NCBI RefSeq assembly: GCF_916618755.1
Contig: NZ_CAKAKB010000002.1
Location: 310,001 to 374,000 of the forward strand
Reading direction: 5' to 3'
DNA: 64,000 nt
Origin: Actinotalea sp. Marseille-Q4924
GTDB taxonomy: Bacteria; Actinomycetota; Actinomycetes; Actinomycetales; Cellulomonadaceae
In this document: piece by piece, positions 1 through 8,118 of the stretch
Numbering within the stretch: position 1 is the stretch's first letter
Layout: each line of letters opens with the position of its first letter
Program-made: the position numbers and the translations under genes
The notes under the pieces: model-generated
What the model saw: the letters and a program-made list of their open reading frames with translations, nothing else
What the model was told of the DNA's origin: nothing
The model's database searches: none

Positions 1-445
1 TCACGGTGTCGCCGACGCCCACCTGCAGGCGCTCGGCGAGCGGCGCGGGCAGCGCCACGCCCCCGGGCGCGTCGGGCAGGTCGCCCTCGACGAGCTCCTG
101 GACCTCCAGGCGCGGGTGCGACGCGCGGACGGTCGCCTCCGGGTACACGTCCGCCGCCGCGCTGCTGAGCTGCACCCACAGCGGTGCGCGGCCGTCGAGG
201 GCCTCGACGCCGGTGATCTCGGCCAGTCGCGCGACGTCGTCCTCCGACAGCTGCTCACCCTCGGCGCTGACGACGAGGTCGGCGTCGGCGTAGGAGGCGG
301 AGACGGCGTCGTAGGTGGTCCGGGTCATGACCGCACCCGCGACGAGCGTCGCGGCGACGAACGCGGTGCCGATGACGATGGCGATGCCGGCCGCGGTGAG
401 GCGGCCGAGGCTGAGGCGCATCTGCGCCAGGGTCAGGCGCAGCAT
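1..445 (-). CDS. ABC transporter permease, FtsX/MacB type (N-terminal part, runs off the window)
   Basis: Reading down the minus strand from an ATG at 445 gives an uninterrupted 148-codon frame that leaves the window. It starts with a short basic segment, then a transmembrane helix at about residues 18-40 (AIVIGTAFVAATLVAGAV). An extracellular-looking, Asp/Glu/Val-rich region follows, of the kind found between helix 1 and the other helices of FtsX-like (MacB_PCD) permeases. The start overlaps the stop of the ATPase gene in a TGATG arrangement, so the two are translationally coupled. Together they should form an exporter or an extracytoplasmic-hydrolase regulator of the FtsE/FtsX or MacB kind. 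The substrate cannot be told from this fragment. Family assignment rests on the helix-plus-ectodomain pattern and on the adjacent LolD/MacB-like ATPase. Confidence 0.8.
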   Translation of the reverse strand, partial: MLRLTLAQMRLSLGRLTAAGIAIVIGTAFVAATLVAGAVMTRTTYDAVSASYADADLVVSAEGEQLSEDDVARLAEITGVEALDGRAPLWVQLSSAAADVYPEATVRASHPRLEVQELVEGDLPDAPGGVALPAPLAERLQVGVGDTV

Positions 446-1260
446 CAGCGCACCGCCGCGTCGTCGAGCGGCCGCAGGGCGTCGAGGCTCGTCAGGACGG
501 CGTCGGGCGTCGGGTCGGAGATGTCCCCGGCGATCCGGCCGTCGGCCAGGAGCAGGACGCGGTCGGCGTACGCGGCCGCCGTCGGGTCGTGCGTGACCAT
601 GATCACGGTGCTGCCGAGCTCACGGACGGAGCGGCGCAGGAAGCTCAGCACCTGGGCCCCCGCACGGGAGTCCAGGTTGCCGGTCGGCTCGTCCGCGAAG
701 ACGACCTCCGGCCGGTGCACGAGGGCGCGGGCGATGGCGACGCGCTGCTGCTGGCCGCCGGACAGCTCGGCCGGACGGTGGCTCAGCCGGTCCCGCAGCC
801 CCAGGACGTCGACGAGGGTGTCGACCCAGGCGTGGTCCACGGGGGCGCCGGCCAGCTCCAGCGGGAGGAGGACGTTCTGCTCCGCCGTGAACATCGGCAG
901 CAGGTTGAAGGACTGGAAGACGAACCCCACCCGGTCCCGCCGCAGGTGCGTCAGGGAGCGGTCGTCGAGGCCGGTCAGCTCGGTGAGCCCGAGGTGCACC
1001 GTGCCGGACGCCGCCGTGTCCAGTCCGGCGAGCAGGTGCATGAGCGTGGACTTGCCGGACCCCGACGGTCCCATGATCGCCGTGAAGGCGCCGCGCTCCA
1101 CGTCGACGTCGACGGCATCGAGCGCGCGCACGGCGGCCTCGCCCTGGCCGTAGACCTTGGTCAGGGCGCGGGCCCGGACGGCGGTCCGGTCGGCGTCGGC
1201 GGGGGTGCCTGTCGGGCTGCCGGTCCGGCTGCTCGTGGCGGTGCTGGGCGGGTGGGTCAC
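445..1260 (-). CDS. ABC transporter ATP-binding protein, LolD/MacB/FtsE type
   Basis: This 271-residue nucleotide-binding subunit energises the permease encoded just downstream. Walker A (GPSGSGKST) lies near residue 63, the Q-loop is in FQSFNLLP, the signature is LSGGQQQRVAIARAL near 163, Walker B is VVFADEPTGNLDS near 187, and the switch histidine is in TVIMVTHD. The FNLLP and EPTGNLDS wording is typical of ATPases paired with FtsX-like permeases. I chose the GTG at 1260 because GAGGAG sits six bases upstream. A longer frame from 1287 has no such site. Its stop overlaps the permease start (TGATG). The kinase and regulator genes that normally sit next to such exporters are now about 2 kb away, beyond an inserted segment. 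The substrate is unknown. Confidence 0.93.
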   Translation of the reverse strand: MTHPPSTATSSRTGSPTGTPADADRTAVRARALTKVYGQGEAAVRALDAVDVDVERGAFTAIMGPSGSGKSTLMHLLAGLDTAASGTVHLGLTELTGLDDRSLTHLRRDRVGFVFQSFNLLPMFTAEQNVLLPLELAGAPVDHAWVDTLVDVLGLRDRLSHRPAELSGGQQQRVAIARALVHRPEVVFADEPTGNLDSRAGAQVLSFLRRSVRELGSTVIMVTHDPTAAAYADRVLLLADGRIAGDISDPTPDAVLTSLDALRPLDDAAVR

Positions 1261-1396
1261 GGTCGCTCCTCGGTCGTGGCGGTACACCCCGACGCTAGGG
1301 ACCGGCCGACCGCGGTCGCGTCCGGCAGGGGCATGGTCCGCGGGGCGCGGGCCTCCGCCCTGGGGTGGACCGGTCGGCGCCGTCCGCGACCCCGGG

Positions 1397-1555
1397 GGAC
1401 GAGCGAGGGACGTCGTCGGTCGGAGGGCCGGTCAGGCGCCGGGGCGTACCAGGCCGCCCTCGTGCGCGGCGACGACGGCCTGCACCCGGTCCCGCACGCC
1501 CAGCCTCGCGAGCACGCGCCCGAGGTGCGCCTTGACGGTCGCCTCGGCGACGAAG
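1397..1555. repeat. Direct repeat copy 1 (3' end of a LuxR-type regulator gene and flank)
   Basis: These 159 bases match 3412-3570 at a constant offset of 2015, with roughly a dozen differences. The repeat covers about 35 bp downstream of the response regulator gene and its last ~41 codons. The match stops abruptly at the sequence GACGAAG. It marks one edge of the duplicated or inserted segment between the exporter and its regulatory genes. Confidence 0.85.
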
Positions 1556-1557
1556 GT
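1432..1557 (-). pseudogene. Truncated LuxR-type response regulator (C-terminal HTH fragment only)
   Basis: The minus strand encodes the last ~41 residues of a NarL/LuxR-type DNA-binding domain: motif VAEATVKAHLGRVLARLG, then a tail ending GLVRPGA and a TGA at 1434-1432. It is nearly the same as the C-terminus of the intact regulator at 3447-4178 (VAEATVKTHVGRVLAKLG). Upstream of this point the similarity ends inside the HTH, and no receiver domain, phosphoacceptor or start is present. It is therefore a gene remnant. It lies where the end of a regulator gene belonging to the exporter operon would be expected, so it may mark the original position of that gene before rearrangement. An open frame can be extended upstream to an ATG at 1635, but those extra residues are unrelated to the family. 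Confidence 0.75.
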
Positions 1558-1614
1558 GCCGCGTCGGGCGGAGGTGCGAGGTCGCCCGCCGCACGTCCGG
1601 GGTCGTGAAATGCC

Positions 1615-1668
1615 CTGTGGCAGCATGTGCGCCATGACGCGCGTTCTCCTGGCCGAGGATGACCCGGC
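1615..1668 (+). repeat. 54-bp repeat of the OmpR-type regulator leader and first codons
   Basis: This matches 5564-5617 with only about two differences. It includes the untranslated leader (CTGTGGCAGCATGTGCGCC) and the first ~11 codons (MTRVLLAEDDP) of the intact regulator starting at 5583. It shows that the segment copied here came from the far end of the same regulatory cluster. Confidence 0.85.
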
Positions 1669-1774
1669 GGAGCGTGTGGACGATCACGGTCCGCTCGTCG
1701 GAGGCTCCCAGGATGACCTGTCGGAGGAGCTGCACCACCCGCGTCGCACCATCGAGCAGCTCACAGGCGTCTGA
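1634..1774 (+). pseudogene. OmpR-type response regulator start fragment
   Basis: The first 11 residues (MTRVLLAEDDP) copy the beginning of the regulator at 5583, including the two acidic residues of the receiver domain. The frame then diverges into unrelated residues and stops at 1774 after 46 codons. No phosphoacceptor aspartate, lysine switch or DNA-binding domain follows. I treat it as a broken gene start left by the rearrangement described for 1397-3570, not as a functional small protein. Confidence 0.7.
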
Positions 1775-1926
1775 GCCTCGTGAGAGAAGGCCGATCTCCC
1801 CGCAGCGAGACAGGACGGGGAACGGAGCCACCGGGTCGCACGCCGCGTCCACGAGGGGTCGGAGACGAGCCGGCCGCGCACGTCGTGGGAACCACGGACG
1901 ACGTCCTGCGGCCCCGCGAGGAAAGC
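1669..1926. other. Stretch between the regulator fragment and the DUF2142 gene
   Basis: These 258 bases follow the last recognisable copy of the regulator start. I see no conserved domain on either strand, no clear hairpin and no promoter I would defend. A frame continuous with the DUF2142 gene is open back to 1780, but its residues are basic and low in hydrophobicity and look non-coding. Confidence 0.4.
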
Positions 1927-3322
1927 GTGGCTGACGACAGGAACTCGATGCGCTGGGGAGCGGGCCCTCGTTCGGGCTCCGCCGTACTCCCAGCCAGGGG
2001 GCTGGAGTCGTTGACCCCTCTCTGGCGCAGGAGCTGGCCCCTCGTCCTCGTCGCAACGCTGTCCGTCCTCTTCGTCACCTACCACGTGGCACAGCACCGT
2101 CCGCTGTCGCCGGTGGACGAACACGTGTATCTCGACTACCTGGAGAAGCTGCCCGAGCAGATCGTGGTCCGGCGCGGCGAGCCGATCGGCGACTACACCA
2201 AGCGCCAGATCGACTGCCGCGGGTTCATCTTCAGCCGAGCTGCCGATCCTGAGCGCTGCGGCGCGGAAACGGTCGGCGAACCCGCCTCCTACCCGCGGAA
2301 CGGCCTCAGCGGCGTGGACATCTACAGCCCCGCCTACTTCGTCCTGACCTGGATGGCTGCACAGCCCTTCCGATGGATGGGCCTCGACCTGCTCACTGCG
2401 GCGCGGATGGCCGGCGCCCTGTGGCTTGCGACAGCGGGCGGCCTGACCTATCTCGCGGCCCGTCGCCTGACAGCGTCGCCCGTCGTCGCCCTCATACCGC
2501 CTGTCCTGATGATCTTCTCGCTCCCCGCCTGGTGGTCCACGACCTTCATCTCGACCGACGCCGCACTGCTCGTCAGCGGAGCGGCGCTTGCGCTCGGCGC
2601 CCTGAGGTTTCTCCAGGGTGTGGGCTCCGGACGGACGCTCGTGATCCTGAGTTCGCTGGGCGTCGCGCTGAAGTTCCAGAACGCGTTCGTGGTCCTCGCC
2701 GTAGCCGCCGGACTCCTGATCGCCCGACGCCTGCGAGCGCTGCCGGCCCCGCCGACCTCATCGCCAGCCGCGATCGCCCGCCGCGTGGCCAAGGATGGGG
2801 CACTCCCTTCGGCCATGCTTCTCGCCGCGCTGGCGACGCAGGTGATCTGGATGCTGGTCCGCTCGAGCATCGAACCTGTAGGTCCGTCGAACCCGTCTCC
2901 GAGTGATCCCTTGACACTCCGCGCCCTCAGCGACGAGGCCGTCCGGCCACTCACGCGACTCATGGACGGCTCGATCGGGCCGGAGCACATGAACGGCATC
3001 AGTGCGTTCCTTGCGGTGACCGGTGGCATCGTGGTCCTCGCCGGCGTGCTGGCCCACTCAGCGGACGCTTCGCGACGTCCTTCGCGCGCCCTCGCCCTAG
3101 GCGTCCTCGTCGCGGCCACCACGATGGGTCCAGCCGTCGCCATAGCGACCCATCTGGCTGAAGGCATCTACTTCCCCCTTCCGTCGCGATATTGGATGTC
3201 GCTCCTACCCCTGGCCCCTGACGATCGCGGTGCTCCACCTGGCCGAGAGCCGGCTGTGGCGGTGGGCACTGACGGCCTTCGCACTCCTGGCGGCTTTCTC
3301 CGCACCCCTCCTCGGGCAGTAG
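1927..3322 (+). pseudogene. DUF2142-like polytopic membrane protein, frameshifted near its C-terminus
   Basis: This gene encodes a GT-C-like integral membrane protein. After an N-terminal helix there is an extracytoplasmic stretch with SPVDEHVYLDYL, then many hydrophobic helices and the motif KFQNAFVVL. It is homologous in layout to the protein at 24250-25686 (ADEYVYIDAVD, KAQNALTGGL). I prefer the GTG at 1927, preceded by GAGGAAAGC; an ATG at 1948 is the alternative. Around 3207-3220 the frame changes. Removing one C from either CCCC run restores a hydrophobic C-terminus (LTIAVLHLAESRLWRW) ending in TAG at 3320-3322. As written, the frame instead runs on into antisense of the regulator gene. 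Either this is a real inactivating indel or a base-calling error in a homopolymer. The role is probably lipid-linked sugar transfer. Confidence 0.7.
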
Positions 3323-3411
3323 CCGCAGATCTACCGGAGCTCCCGCTGTCTTCGGTCCAGGACGAGTCACGGACGAGCACGCGGGAGCCACGAGGATGCC
3401 TCGTGGCGACA

Positions 3412-3570
3412 GGACGAGCGAGGGGCGTCGTCGGTCGGAGGGCCGGTCAGGCGCCGGGGCGTACCAGGCCGCTCTCGTACGCGGCCACGACGGCCTGCAC
3501 CCGGTCCCGCACGCCCAGCTTCGCCAGCACGCGCCCGACGTGCGTCTTCACGGTCGCCTCGGCGACGAAG
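3412..3570. repeat. Direct repeat copy 2 (within the intact LuxR-type regulator gene)
   Basis: This is the second copy of the 159-bp repeat at 1397-1555. It covers the end of the intact response regulator gene and its 3' flank. The two copies bracket the DUF2142 gene and the OmpR-regulator fragment, giving the inserted block clean repeat boundaries. Confidence 0.85.
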
Positions 3571-4178
3571 AGGTCACGACCGATCTCGGTGTTGGACCGA
3601 CCGCGCGCCATGAGCACGAGCACCTCGCGCTCGCGGTCGGTGAGGTCGTCGAGACCGGGGTGCGGCGGGGCGTCGTCGGCGGGCAACGCGGTGACGAGGT
3701 GCTCCAGCAGGCGGCGCGTCGACGACGGCGCGATGACGGCGTCCCCGGCGTGGACGGTCCGGATCGCCGCGAGCATCTCCTCCGGCGGGGCGTCCTTGAG
3801 GAGGAACCCGCTCGCGCCGGCGCGGATGGCGGACAGGACGTACTCGTCCAGGTCGAAGGTCGTCAGGACGATGACACGGACGGGGGCGGGCGTGACGTCG
3901 CCCGCGGTCAGGCGCGCCGTCGCCTCGAGGCCGTCGACGTGCGGCATGCGCACGTCCATGAGGACCACGTCCACGGGCACCACGGCCAGGCGCCGCAGCG
4001 CCTCCGCGCCGTCGCCCGCCTCGACGACGACCTCGAGGTCCGGCTGCGAGTCGATGACCATGCGGAAGCCCGCACGGACGAGCTGCTGGTCGTCGACGAG
4101 CGCCACGCGCACCGGACCGCTCGCGGGCGCCTCGGGTGTGGCGCCGACCTGGCCGCTGGGGGTGGGCGGGGTGGTCAC
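3447..4178 (-). CDS. Response regulator, NarL/LuxR family
   Basis: This is a 243-residue cytoplasmic transcription regulator. The N-terminal receiver domain has the acidic pair DD at about 29-30, the phosphoacceptor Asp in VVLMDVRMP (residue 75), a switch Thr in VIVLTTFD and the conserved Lys in FLLKDA (128). The C-terminal HTH carries LTDREREVLVLMARG and VAEATVKTHVGRVLAKLG. The GTG start at 4178 follows an AGGAGG site. It overlaps the stop of the kinase gene by four bases (GTGA), so the pair is co-translated. The original target was probably the ABC exporter at 1-1260, as is usual for such pairs. About 2 kb now separates them, so polycistronic expression with the exporter is likely lost. Confidence 0.95.
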   Translation of the reverse strand: MTTPPTPSGQVGATPEAPASGPVRVALVDDQQLVRAGFRMVIDSQPDLEVVVEAGDGAEALRRLAVVPVDVVLMDVRMPHVDGLEATARLTAGDVTPAPVRVIVLTTFDLDEYVLSAIRAGASGFLLKDAPPEEMLAAIRTVHAGDAVIAPSSTRRLLEHLVTALPADDAPPHPGLDDLTDREREVLVLMARGRSNTEIGRDLFVAEATVKTHVGRVLAKLGVRDRVQAVVAAYESGLVRPGA

Positions 4179-5425
4179 GTGATCGCCTCCTGGCGGGCCG
4201 GCACGGGGATCTCGGCGCGGACACGGTAGCCGCCACCGGGGCGCGGGCCGACGGCAAGGGTCCCGGACAGCATCACGGCGCGCTCCCGCATGCCGACGAC
4301 GCCCTGCCCGCCACCGTCGGGCACGACGGCGGCTCCGCGGCCGTCGTCGGTGACCTCCAGCACGAGCGACTCCTCGCGCCACTGGAGCAGGACGGTGACC
4401 GTGACGTCAGGCCCCGCGTGCTTGAGGACGTTGGTGAGGGACTCCTGCGCGATCCGGTACACGGTCAGGCCCGTCCCGGGCGGCAGCGGCCGGGGCGTGC
4501 CGAGCCGCGCCAGCGACACGTCGGTCCCGCTCCCGCGGACCTGCTGGACCAGGGCCGCGATGTCCTCGACGCCGGGCTGCGGTGCGAGCCCGGCACGGGC
4601 GCCCGCCACGACCGGGGCGCCTGTGGCCGGCGTGCCGGCGTCCGCGCCGGTGCGCAGAACGCCCAGGAGACGCCGCATGTCGCCGAGCGCTGCCCGGCCC
4701 GTCTCGGCGATGGTCGCGAGGGAGCGCTGCGCCGCGCCGGGGTCGTGCTCGGCCGCGTACCTGCCACCGTCGGCCTGCGCGATGATCACGGACAGCGAGT
4801 GCGCGACGATGTCGTGCATCTCCCGCGCGATGCGTGCGCGCTCCGCGGCCGTGGCGATCTGCGCCTGCTGGTCGCGCTCGACCTCCAGCCGGGCGGCGCG
4901 GTCGACCAGGGCGTCGATGCGCTCCCGGCGGGCGCGGCGGACGAGGCCGTACGCGAAGACCGTCGAGGAGGTGAGCAGCACGAGGAAGGAGACGATCGCC
5001 GCGGCGGTGATGTCCTGGACGAACGGGCCGAGGTCCGAGACGAGCAGGACCCCCACGAGCCCCGCGCCGACGAGCGTGCCGCCGAACGCCGTCCGGTACG
5101 CCCAGACGGGGCCGTGCACGGTGACCGAGTACAGGGCGAGCAGGACGAGCAGGTCCGCCGGGAAGACGACGACGACGCCCAGCAGCAGGTGCACGAGGGC
5201 CGCGGAGAACACCACGGCGGCTGAGAGCGCGGGGCGGACGCGCCGCCACACGACGGCGATGCTCATGACGACGGCGGCGGCGATGGCGACGGGGCGGTTG
5301 TCGAGGACGCCGAGGAGGCCCGCGGACGCGGGGACCACGACCAGCAGGAGCCCGACGGCGGTGAGGGCGTCGACCGCGAGGCGGTGCTCCTCGTCCCACG
5401 CGGAGACGCGTTCCCACCAGCGCAT
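4175..5425 (-). CDS. Sensor histidine kinase, HisKA_3 (NarX/DesK-like) family
   Basis: This membrane sensor phosphorylates the adjacent LuxR-type regulator. The N-terminal half contains about five or six hydrophobic helices (residues ~18-155) with little extracellular sequence, suggesting it senses membrane or envelope state. A short coiled linker follows, then the dimerisation box AREMHDIVAHSLSVI with the phosphoacceptor at about His204. The catalytic domain has an N-box-like YRIAQESLTNVLKHA and the G-box DDGRG near the end. The start could be the ATG at 5425 (MRWWERV, used here) or a GTG at 5446; neither has a strong ribosome site. The gene is divergent from the OmpR-type regulator, with ~157 bp between the starts that should hold both promoters. 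Confidence 0.94.
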   Translation of the reverse strand: MRWWERVSAWDEEHRLAVDALTAVGLLLVVVPASAGLLGVLDNRPVAIAAAVVMSIAVVWRRVRPALSAAVVFSAALVHLLLGVVVVFPADLLVLLALYSVTVHGPVWAYRTAFGGTLVGAGLVGVLLVSDLGPFVQDITAAAIVSFLVLLTSSTVFAYGLVRRARRERIDALVDRAARLEVERDQQAQIATAAERARIAREMHDIVAHSLSVIIAQADGGRYAAEHDPGAAQRSLATIAETGRAALGDMRRLLGVLRTGADAGTPATGAPVVAGARAGLAPQPGVEDIAALVQQVRGSGTDVSLARLGTPRPLPPGTGLTVYRIAQESLTNVLKHAGPDVTVTVLLQWREESLVLEVTDDGRGAAVVPDGGGQGVVGMRERAVMLSGTLAVGPRPGGGYRVRAEIPVPARQEAIT

Positions 5426-5582
5426 GGTCGCCAGAGTAGGCCGCACGCGTCACCGCGACGTCAGCCCGGGGGCGGAGTCGGGACCGTCGCGGGTGCGACG
5501 GTGGACGGAGCCGCTGCCCCGTCGTCGTATCCGCCCGGCCACGTCCTCCTCGCCGGCGGCGCGCTGTGGCAGCATGTGCGCC

Positions 5583-6266
5583 ATGACGCACGTTCTCTTG
5601 GCCGAGGATGACCCGGCCATTGCCGAGCCCTTGGCCCGGGCGCTGGGCCGCGAGGGCTACGACGTCGTCGTGCAAGGCACGGGTCAAGGGGCGATCGACG
5701 CGGCGCCGCAGGCGGACGTCGTCATCCTGGACCTCGGGCTGCCGGACATGGACGGTCTCGACGTCGCGCGGTGGATCCGCAGCCAGGGTCTGAGCACCCC
5801 CGTGCTCGTCCTCACCGCGCGGGCGGACGAGGTCGACCTCGTCGTCGGCCTCGACGCGGGCGCGGACGACTACGTGACCAAGCCGTTCCGCCTCGCGGAG
5901 CTGCTCGCCCGCGTCCGGGCGCTGCTGCGCCGGACCAACGCCGACGGCACCGAGGACGAGGAGCTCGTCGCGCAGGACGTCCGCATGGACCTGGCCGCGC
6001 ACCGCGCCTTCCAGGGCGACCGCGAGCTGCACCTGACGGCCAAGGAGTTCGACCTCCTGCGGGTCCTGGTCAAGGAGGCCGGGTCGGTCGTCGGGCGCGA
6101 CACCCTCATGCGCCAGGTCTGGGACTCGGACCCGACCGGCTCGACCAAGACCCTCGACATGCACGTGTCGTGGCTGCGCCGCAAGCTCGGCGACGACGCC
6201 AACGCGCCGCGGTACATCTCCACGGTGCGGGGCATGGGCTTCCGGTTCGAGACAGCCCGCGGCTGA
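5583..6266 (+). CDS. Response regulator, OmpR/PhoB family
   Basis: This 227-residue regulator has a receiver domain with acidic residues DD at about 9-10, phosphoacceptor Asp50 in VVILDLGLPD, Thr in VLVLTARAD and Lys in YVTKPF. The C-terminal winged helix includes LTAKEFDLLRVL, the recognition region TLDMHVSWLRRKL and a wing ending MGFRFE. The ATG at 5583 begins the conserved MTHVLLAEDDP; an in-frame ATG lies nine bases upstream. The kinase gene starts 12 bp after its stop, so the pair forms an operon. A 54-bp copy of its leader and first codons sits at 1615-1668, evidence of a past duplication. The regulon is unknown. Confidence 0.95.
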   Translation: MTHVLLAEDDPAIAEPLARALGREGYDVVVQGTGQGAIDAAPQADVVILDLGLPDMDGLDVARWIRSQGLSTPVLVLTARADEVDLVVGLDAGADDYVTKPFRLAELLARVRALLRRTNADGTEDEELVAQDVRMDLAAHRAFQGDRELHLTAKEFDLLRVLVKEAGSVVGRDTLMRQVWDSDPTGSTKTLDMHVSWLRRKLGDDANAPRYISTVRGMGFRFETARG

Positions 6267-6278
6267 CGGCGGCCTGAG

Positions 6279-7628
6279 GTGCGCCGTCGCGTCGTCCAGG
6301 CGACCGTCGCCGCCGTCACCGTGGCGGTCGTCCTCCTCGGCATCCCGCTCGCCTTCTTCAGCGCCCAGCTGGTGCGGGACGGCGAGCTGCGGGACCTCGA
6401 GCAGCGGGCCGTCAACCTCGCGCGCGGGGTGGAGAACCGCCTGACTGCGGACCGGGAGATCACCGACGACCTGCTGGAGTTCTACGTCGGCGGCGGGGAG
6501 CGGGGGAGTCTTCCCGCGTCGGTGTCCGTCGTGACGCCGTCGGGCGAGCGGTTCCGCGCCGGCGAGCCGATCGAGGGCCGCGCGTACCCGGAGGTCGAGT
6601 ACACCGAGTCCGGCGCCGTCGTGCTCCTCTCCCTGTCCTACTGGGACGTGTTCTGGCGCACCGCGCGCGCGGTGGCCCTCGTCGTCGTCGCGTCGGTGAT
6701 CGCCGTCGCGGCGGGGGTCTCGGTCGCGCTCTGGCAGGCGCGCCGGCTCGCGGCGCCGCTGGTCTACCTCGCGGCGAGCGCCGAGCAGCTGGGCGCCGGC
6801 CAGGTCCGCCCGCGGCTGGAGCCCTCTGGCGTGGAGGAGATCGACCTCGTCGCCGCCGAGCTCGCCCGCTCCGCGGACCGCATGGCCGGGCGCCTCGCGG
6901 CGGAGCGGCAGTTCGCGTCCGACGCCTCGCACCAGCTCCGCACCCCGCTCACCGCCCTGTCGATGCGCCTCGAGGAGATCTCGCTGGCGACCGAGAAGGA
7001 GGAGATCCGGGAGGAGGCGCGCATCTCGCTCGAGCAGGTCGAGCGGCTCGTCACGGTCGTCGACGACCTCCTCACGCGCTCCCGGCGGGCGCAGGGCGGC
7101 ACGACCGAGGCGGTGCACCTCCTCGACGTCGTGCGCCAGCAGGAGGAGGAGTGGGAGCGGCCGTTCCGCACCGCCCGGCGTCGCCTCGTCGTGGAGGTGC
7201 CCGACGACGTCGCGGTGCTCGCGACCCCCGGCGCGCTCGCGCAGGTGCTCGCGACGCTCCTGGAGAACTCCCTCGTGCACGGCGACGGGACGACGACCGT
7301 CCGGGCGCGGCCCGCGAACACGCAGGGCGCCGTCGTCATCGAGGTCGCCGACGAGGGCCCCGGGGTGCCGGACGAGATCGCCCCGCGCATCTTCGAGCGC
7401 GAGGTGACGTCCGGCCGCGGCACCGGGTTGGGGCTGGACGTCGCGCGGGACCTGGTCGCGGCCGACGGCGGCCGGCTCGAGCTCGCGCAGCGCCGTCCGC
7501 CGGTGTTCGCGATCTTCCTGTCCGCGGTGCCGCGGACGCTCGACCCGAACGTCGTGCTCCCGCGCGGTGCGCTGGTGCCGAGCGGCTCACGCGGCCGACG
7601 CCGTCGCCGCCGTGACCGCAACCGTTGA
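6279..7628 (+). CDS. Sensor histidine kinase, HisKA/HATPase_c type
   Basis: This is the partner kinase of the OmpR-type regulator just upstream, 449 residues. There is an N-terminal membrane helix (~8-28), an extracytoplasmic sensor of about 100 residues, a second helix (~130-150) and a HAMP-like linker. The dimerisation box SDASHQLRTPLTAL follows, with the phosphoacceptor at His218. The ATP-binding domain has the N-box LATLLENSLVHG and the G-boxes DEGPGVP and GRGTGLGLDVARDLV. The C-terminal tail is strongly Arg-rich ([12 protein letters not shown]) and probably disordered. It starts with GTG at 6279. The sensor region gives no clue to the signal. The layout resembles envelope-stress kinases of actinobacteria. 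Confidence 0.94.
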   Translation: MRRRVVQATVAAVTVAVVLLGIPLAFFSAQLVRDGELRDLEQRAVNLARGVENRLTADREITDDLLEFYVGGGERGSLPASVSVVTPSGERFRAGEPIEGRAYPEVEYTESGAVVLLSLSYWDVFWRTARAVALVVVASVIAVAAGVSVALWQARRLAAPLVYLAASAEQLGAGQVRPRLEPSGVEEIDLVAAELARSADRMAGRLAAERQFASDASHQLRTPLTALSMRLEEISLATEKEEIREEARISLEQVERLVTVVDDLLTRSRRAQGGTTEAVHLLDVVRQQEEEWERPFRTARRRLVVEVPDDVAVLATPGALAQVLATLLENSLVHGDGTTTVRARPANTQGAVVIEVADEGPGVPDEIAPRIFEREVTSGRGTGLGLDVARDLVAADGGRLELAQRRPPVFAIFLSAVPRTLDPNVVLPRGALVPSGSRGRRRRRRDRNR

Positions 7629-7638
7629 CAGTGGCCGA

Positions 7639-8118
7639 TCAGGCGCGCGCGGGGTCGCCGTCAGCCGCTGCCGCGGGTAGGTCGTGCGGCACCGGCGCCG
7701 CGGTGACGCCCGTGAAGACGAGGCGCCGGTACGCGACGTACCGGAACGCCGTGCCGAGGGCGAGCCCGACGACGTTCGCCGCGATGTTGTCCGCCAGGGG
7801 CGAGGTCAGACCGAGGACGTAGTGCGAGAACGCGAGGCAGCTCACCGCCACGAGCATCCCGCCGACGTTGACGACGGCGAACACCACGAGCTCGCGCCGC
7901 GGGGACTTCGTGCGGCGTGCTGAGAACGTCCAGTAGCGGTTGCCGAGCCAGGCCACCACGGTCGCGACCGCCACGGACAGCACCTTGGCGGTGATCGGCC
8001 GGTCCTCGAGGAGCTGGCCCGGGCCGTAGCGCAGGAGGTTGAAGAGGCCGACGTCGACGACGAACGCCACGGCACCCACCGAGCCGAAGCGTGCCAGCTC
8101 CAGGGCGCGGTTCCTCAT
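7639..8118 (-). CDS. GtrA family membrane protein
   Basis: This small integral membrane protein (159 residues) has four hydrophobic helices (about 11-33, 44-63, 75-99 and 108-128). The first helix motif ELARFGSVGAVAFVVDVG and the WLGNRYWTFS motif after helix 2 are characteristic of GtrA/DPMS-region proteins. GtrA proteins are thought to help move polyprenyl-phosphate-linked sugars across the membrane for O-antigen or teichoic acid glycosylation. It is convergent with the kinase gene (10 bp between stops). It could serve the lipid-phosphate sugar made by the GT2/DUF2304 pair at 22991-24086, but nothing in the sequence proves the link. Confidence 0.9.
   Translation of the reverse strand: MRNRALELARFGSVGAVAFVVDVGLFNLLRYGPGQLLEDRPITAKVLSVAVATVVAWLGNRYWTFSARRTKSPRRELVVFAVVNVGGMLVAVSCLAFSHYVLGLTSPLADNIAANVVGLALGTAFRYVAYRRLVFTGVTAAPVPHDLPAAAADGDPARA

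Noticed and set aside
1634-1774. A functional 46-residue mini-regulator
   Set aside because: Only the first 11 residues match the receiver domain. There is no phosphoacceptor or effector domain, so it is a fragment.
1397-3570. An insertion sequence or phage causing the split operon
   Set aside because: No transposase, integrase, terminal inverted repeat or target-site duplication is visible. The repeats are pieces of neighbouring genes.
4407-7280. Long minus-strand open frame crossing both two-component systems
   Set aside because: Composition is Arg/Asp/Gly-rich with no family motif and it is antisense to intact kinase and regulator genes.
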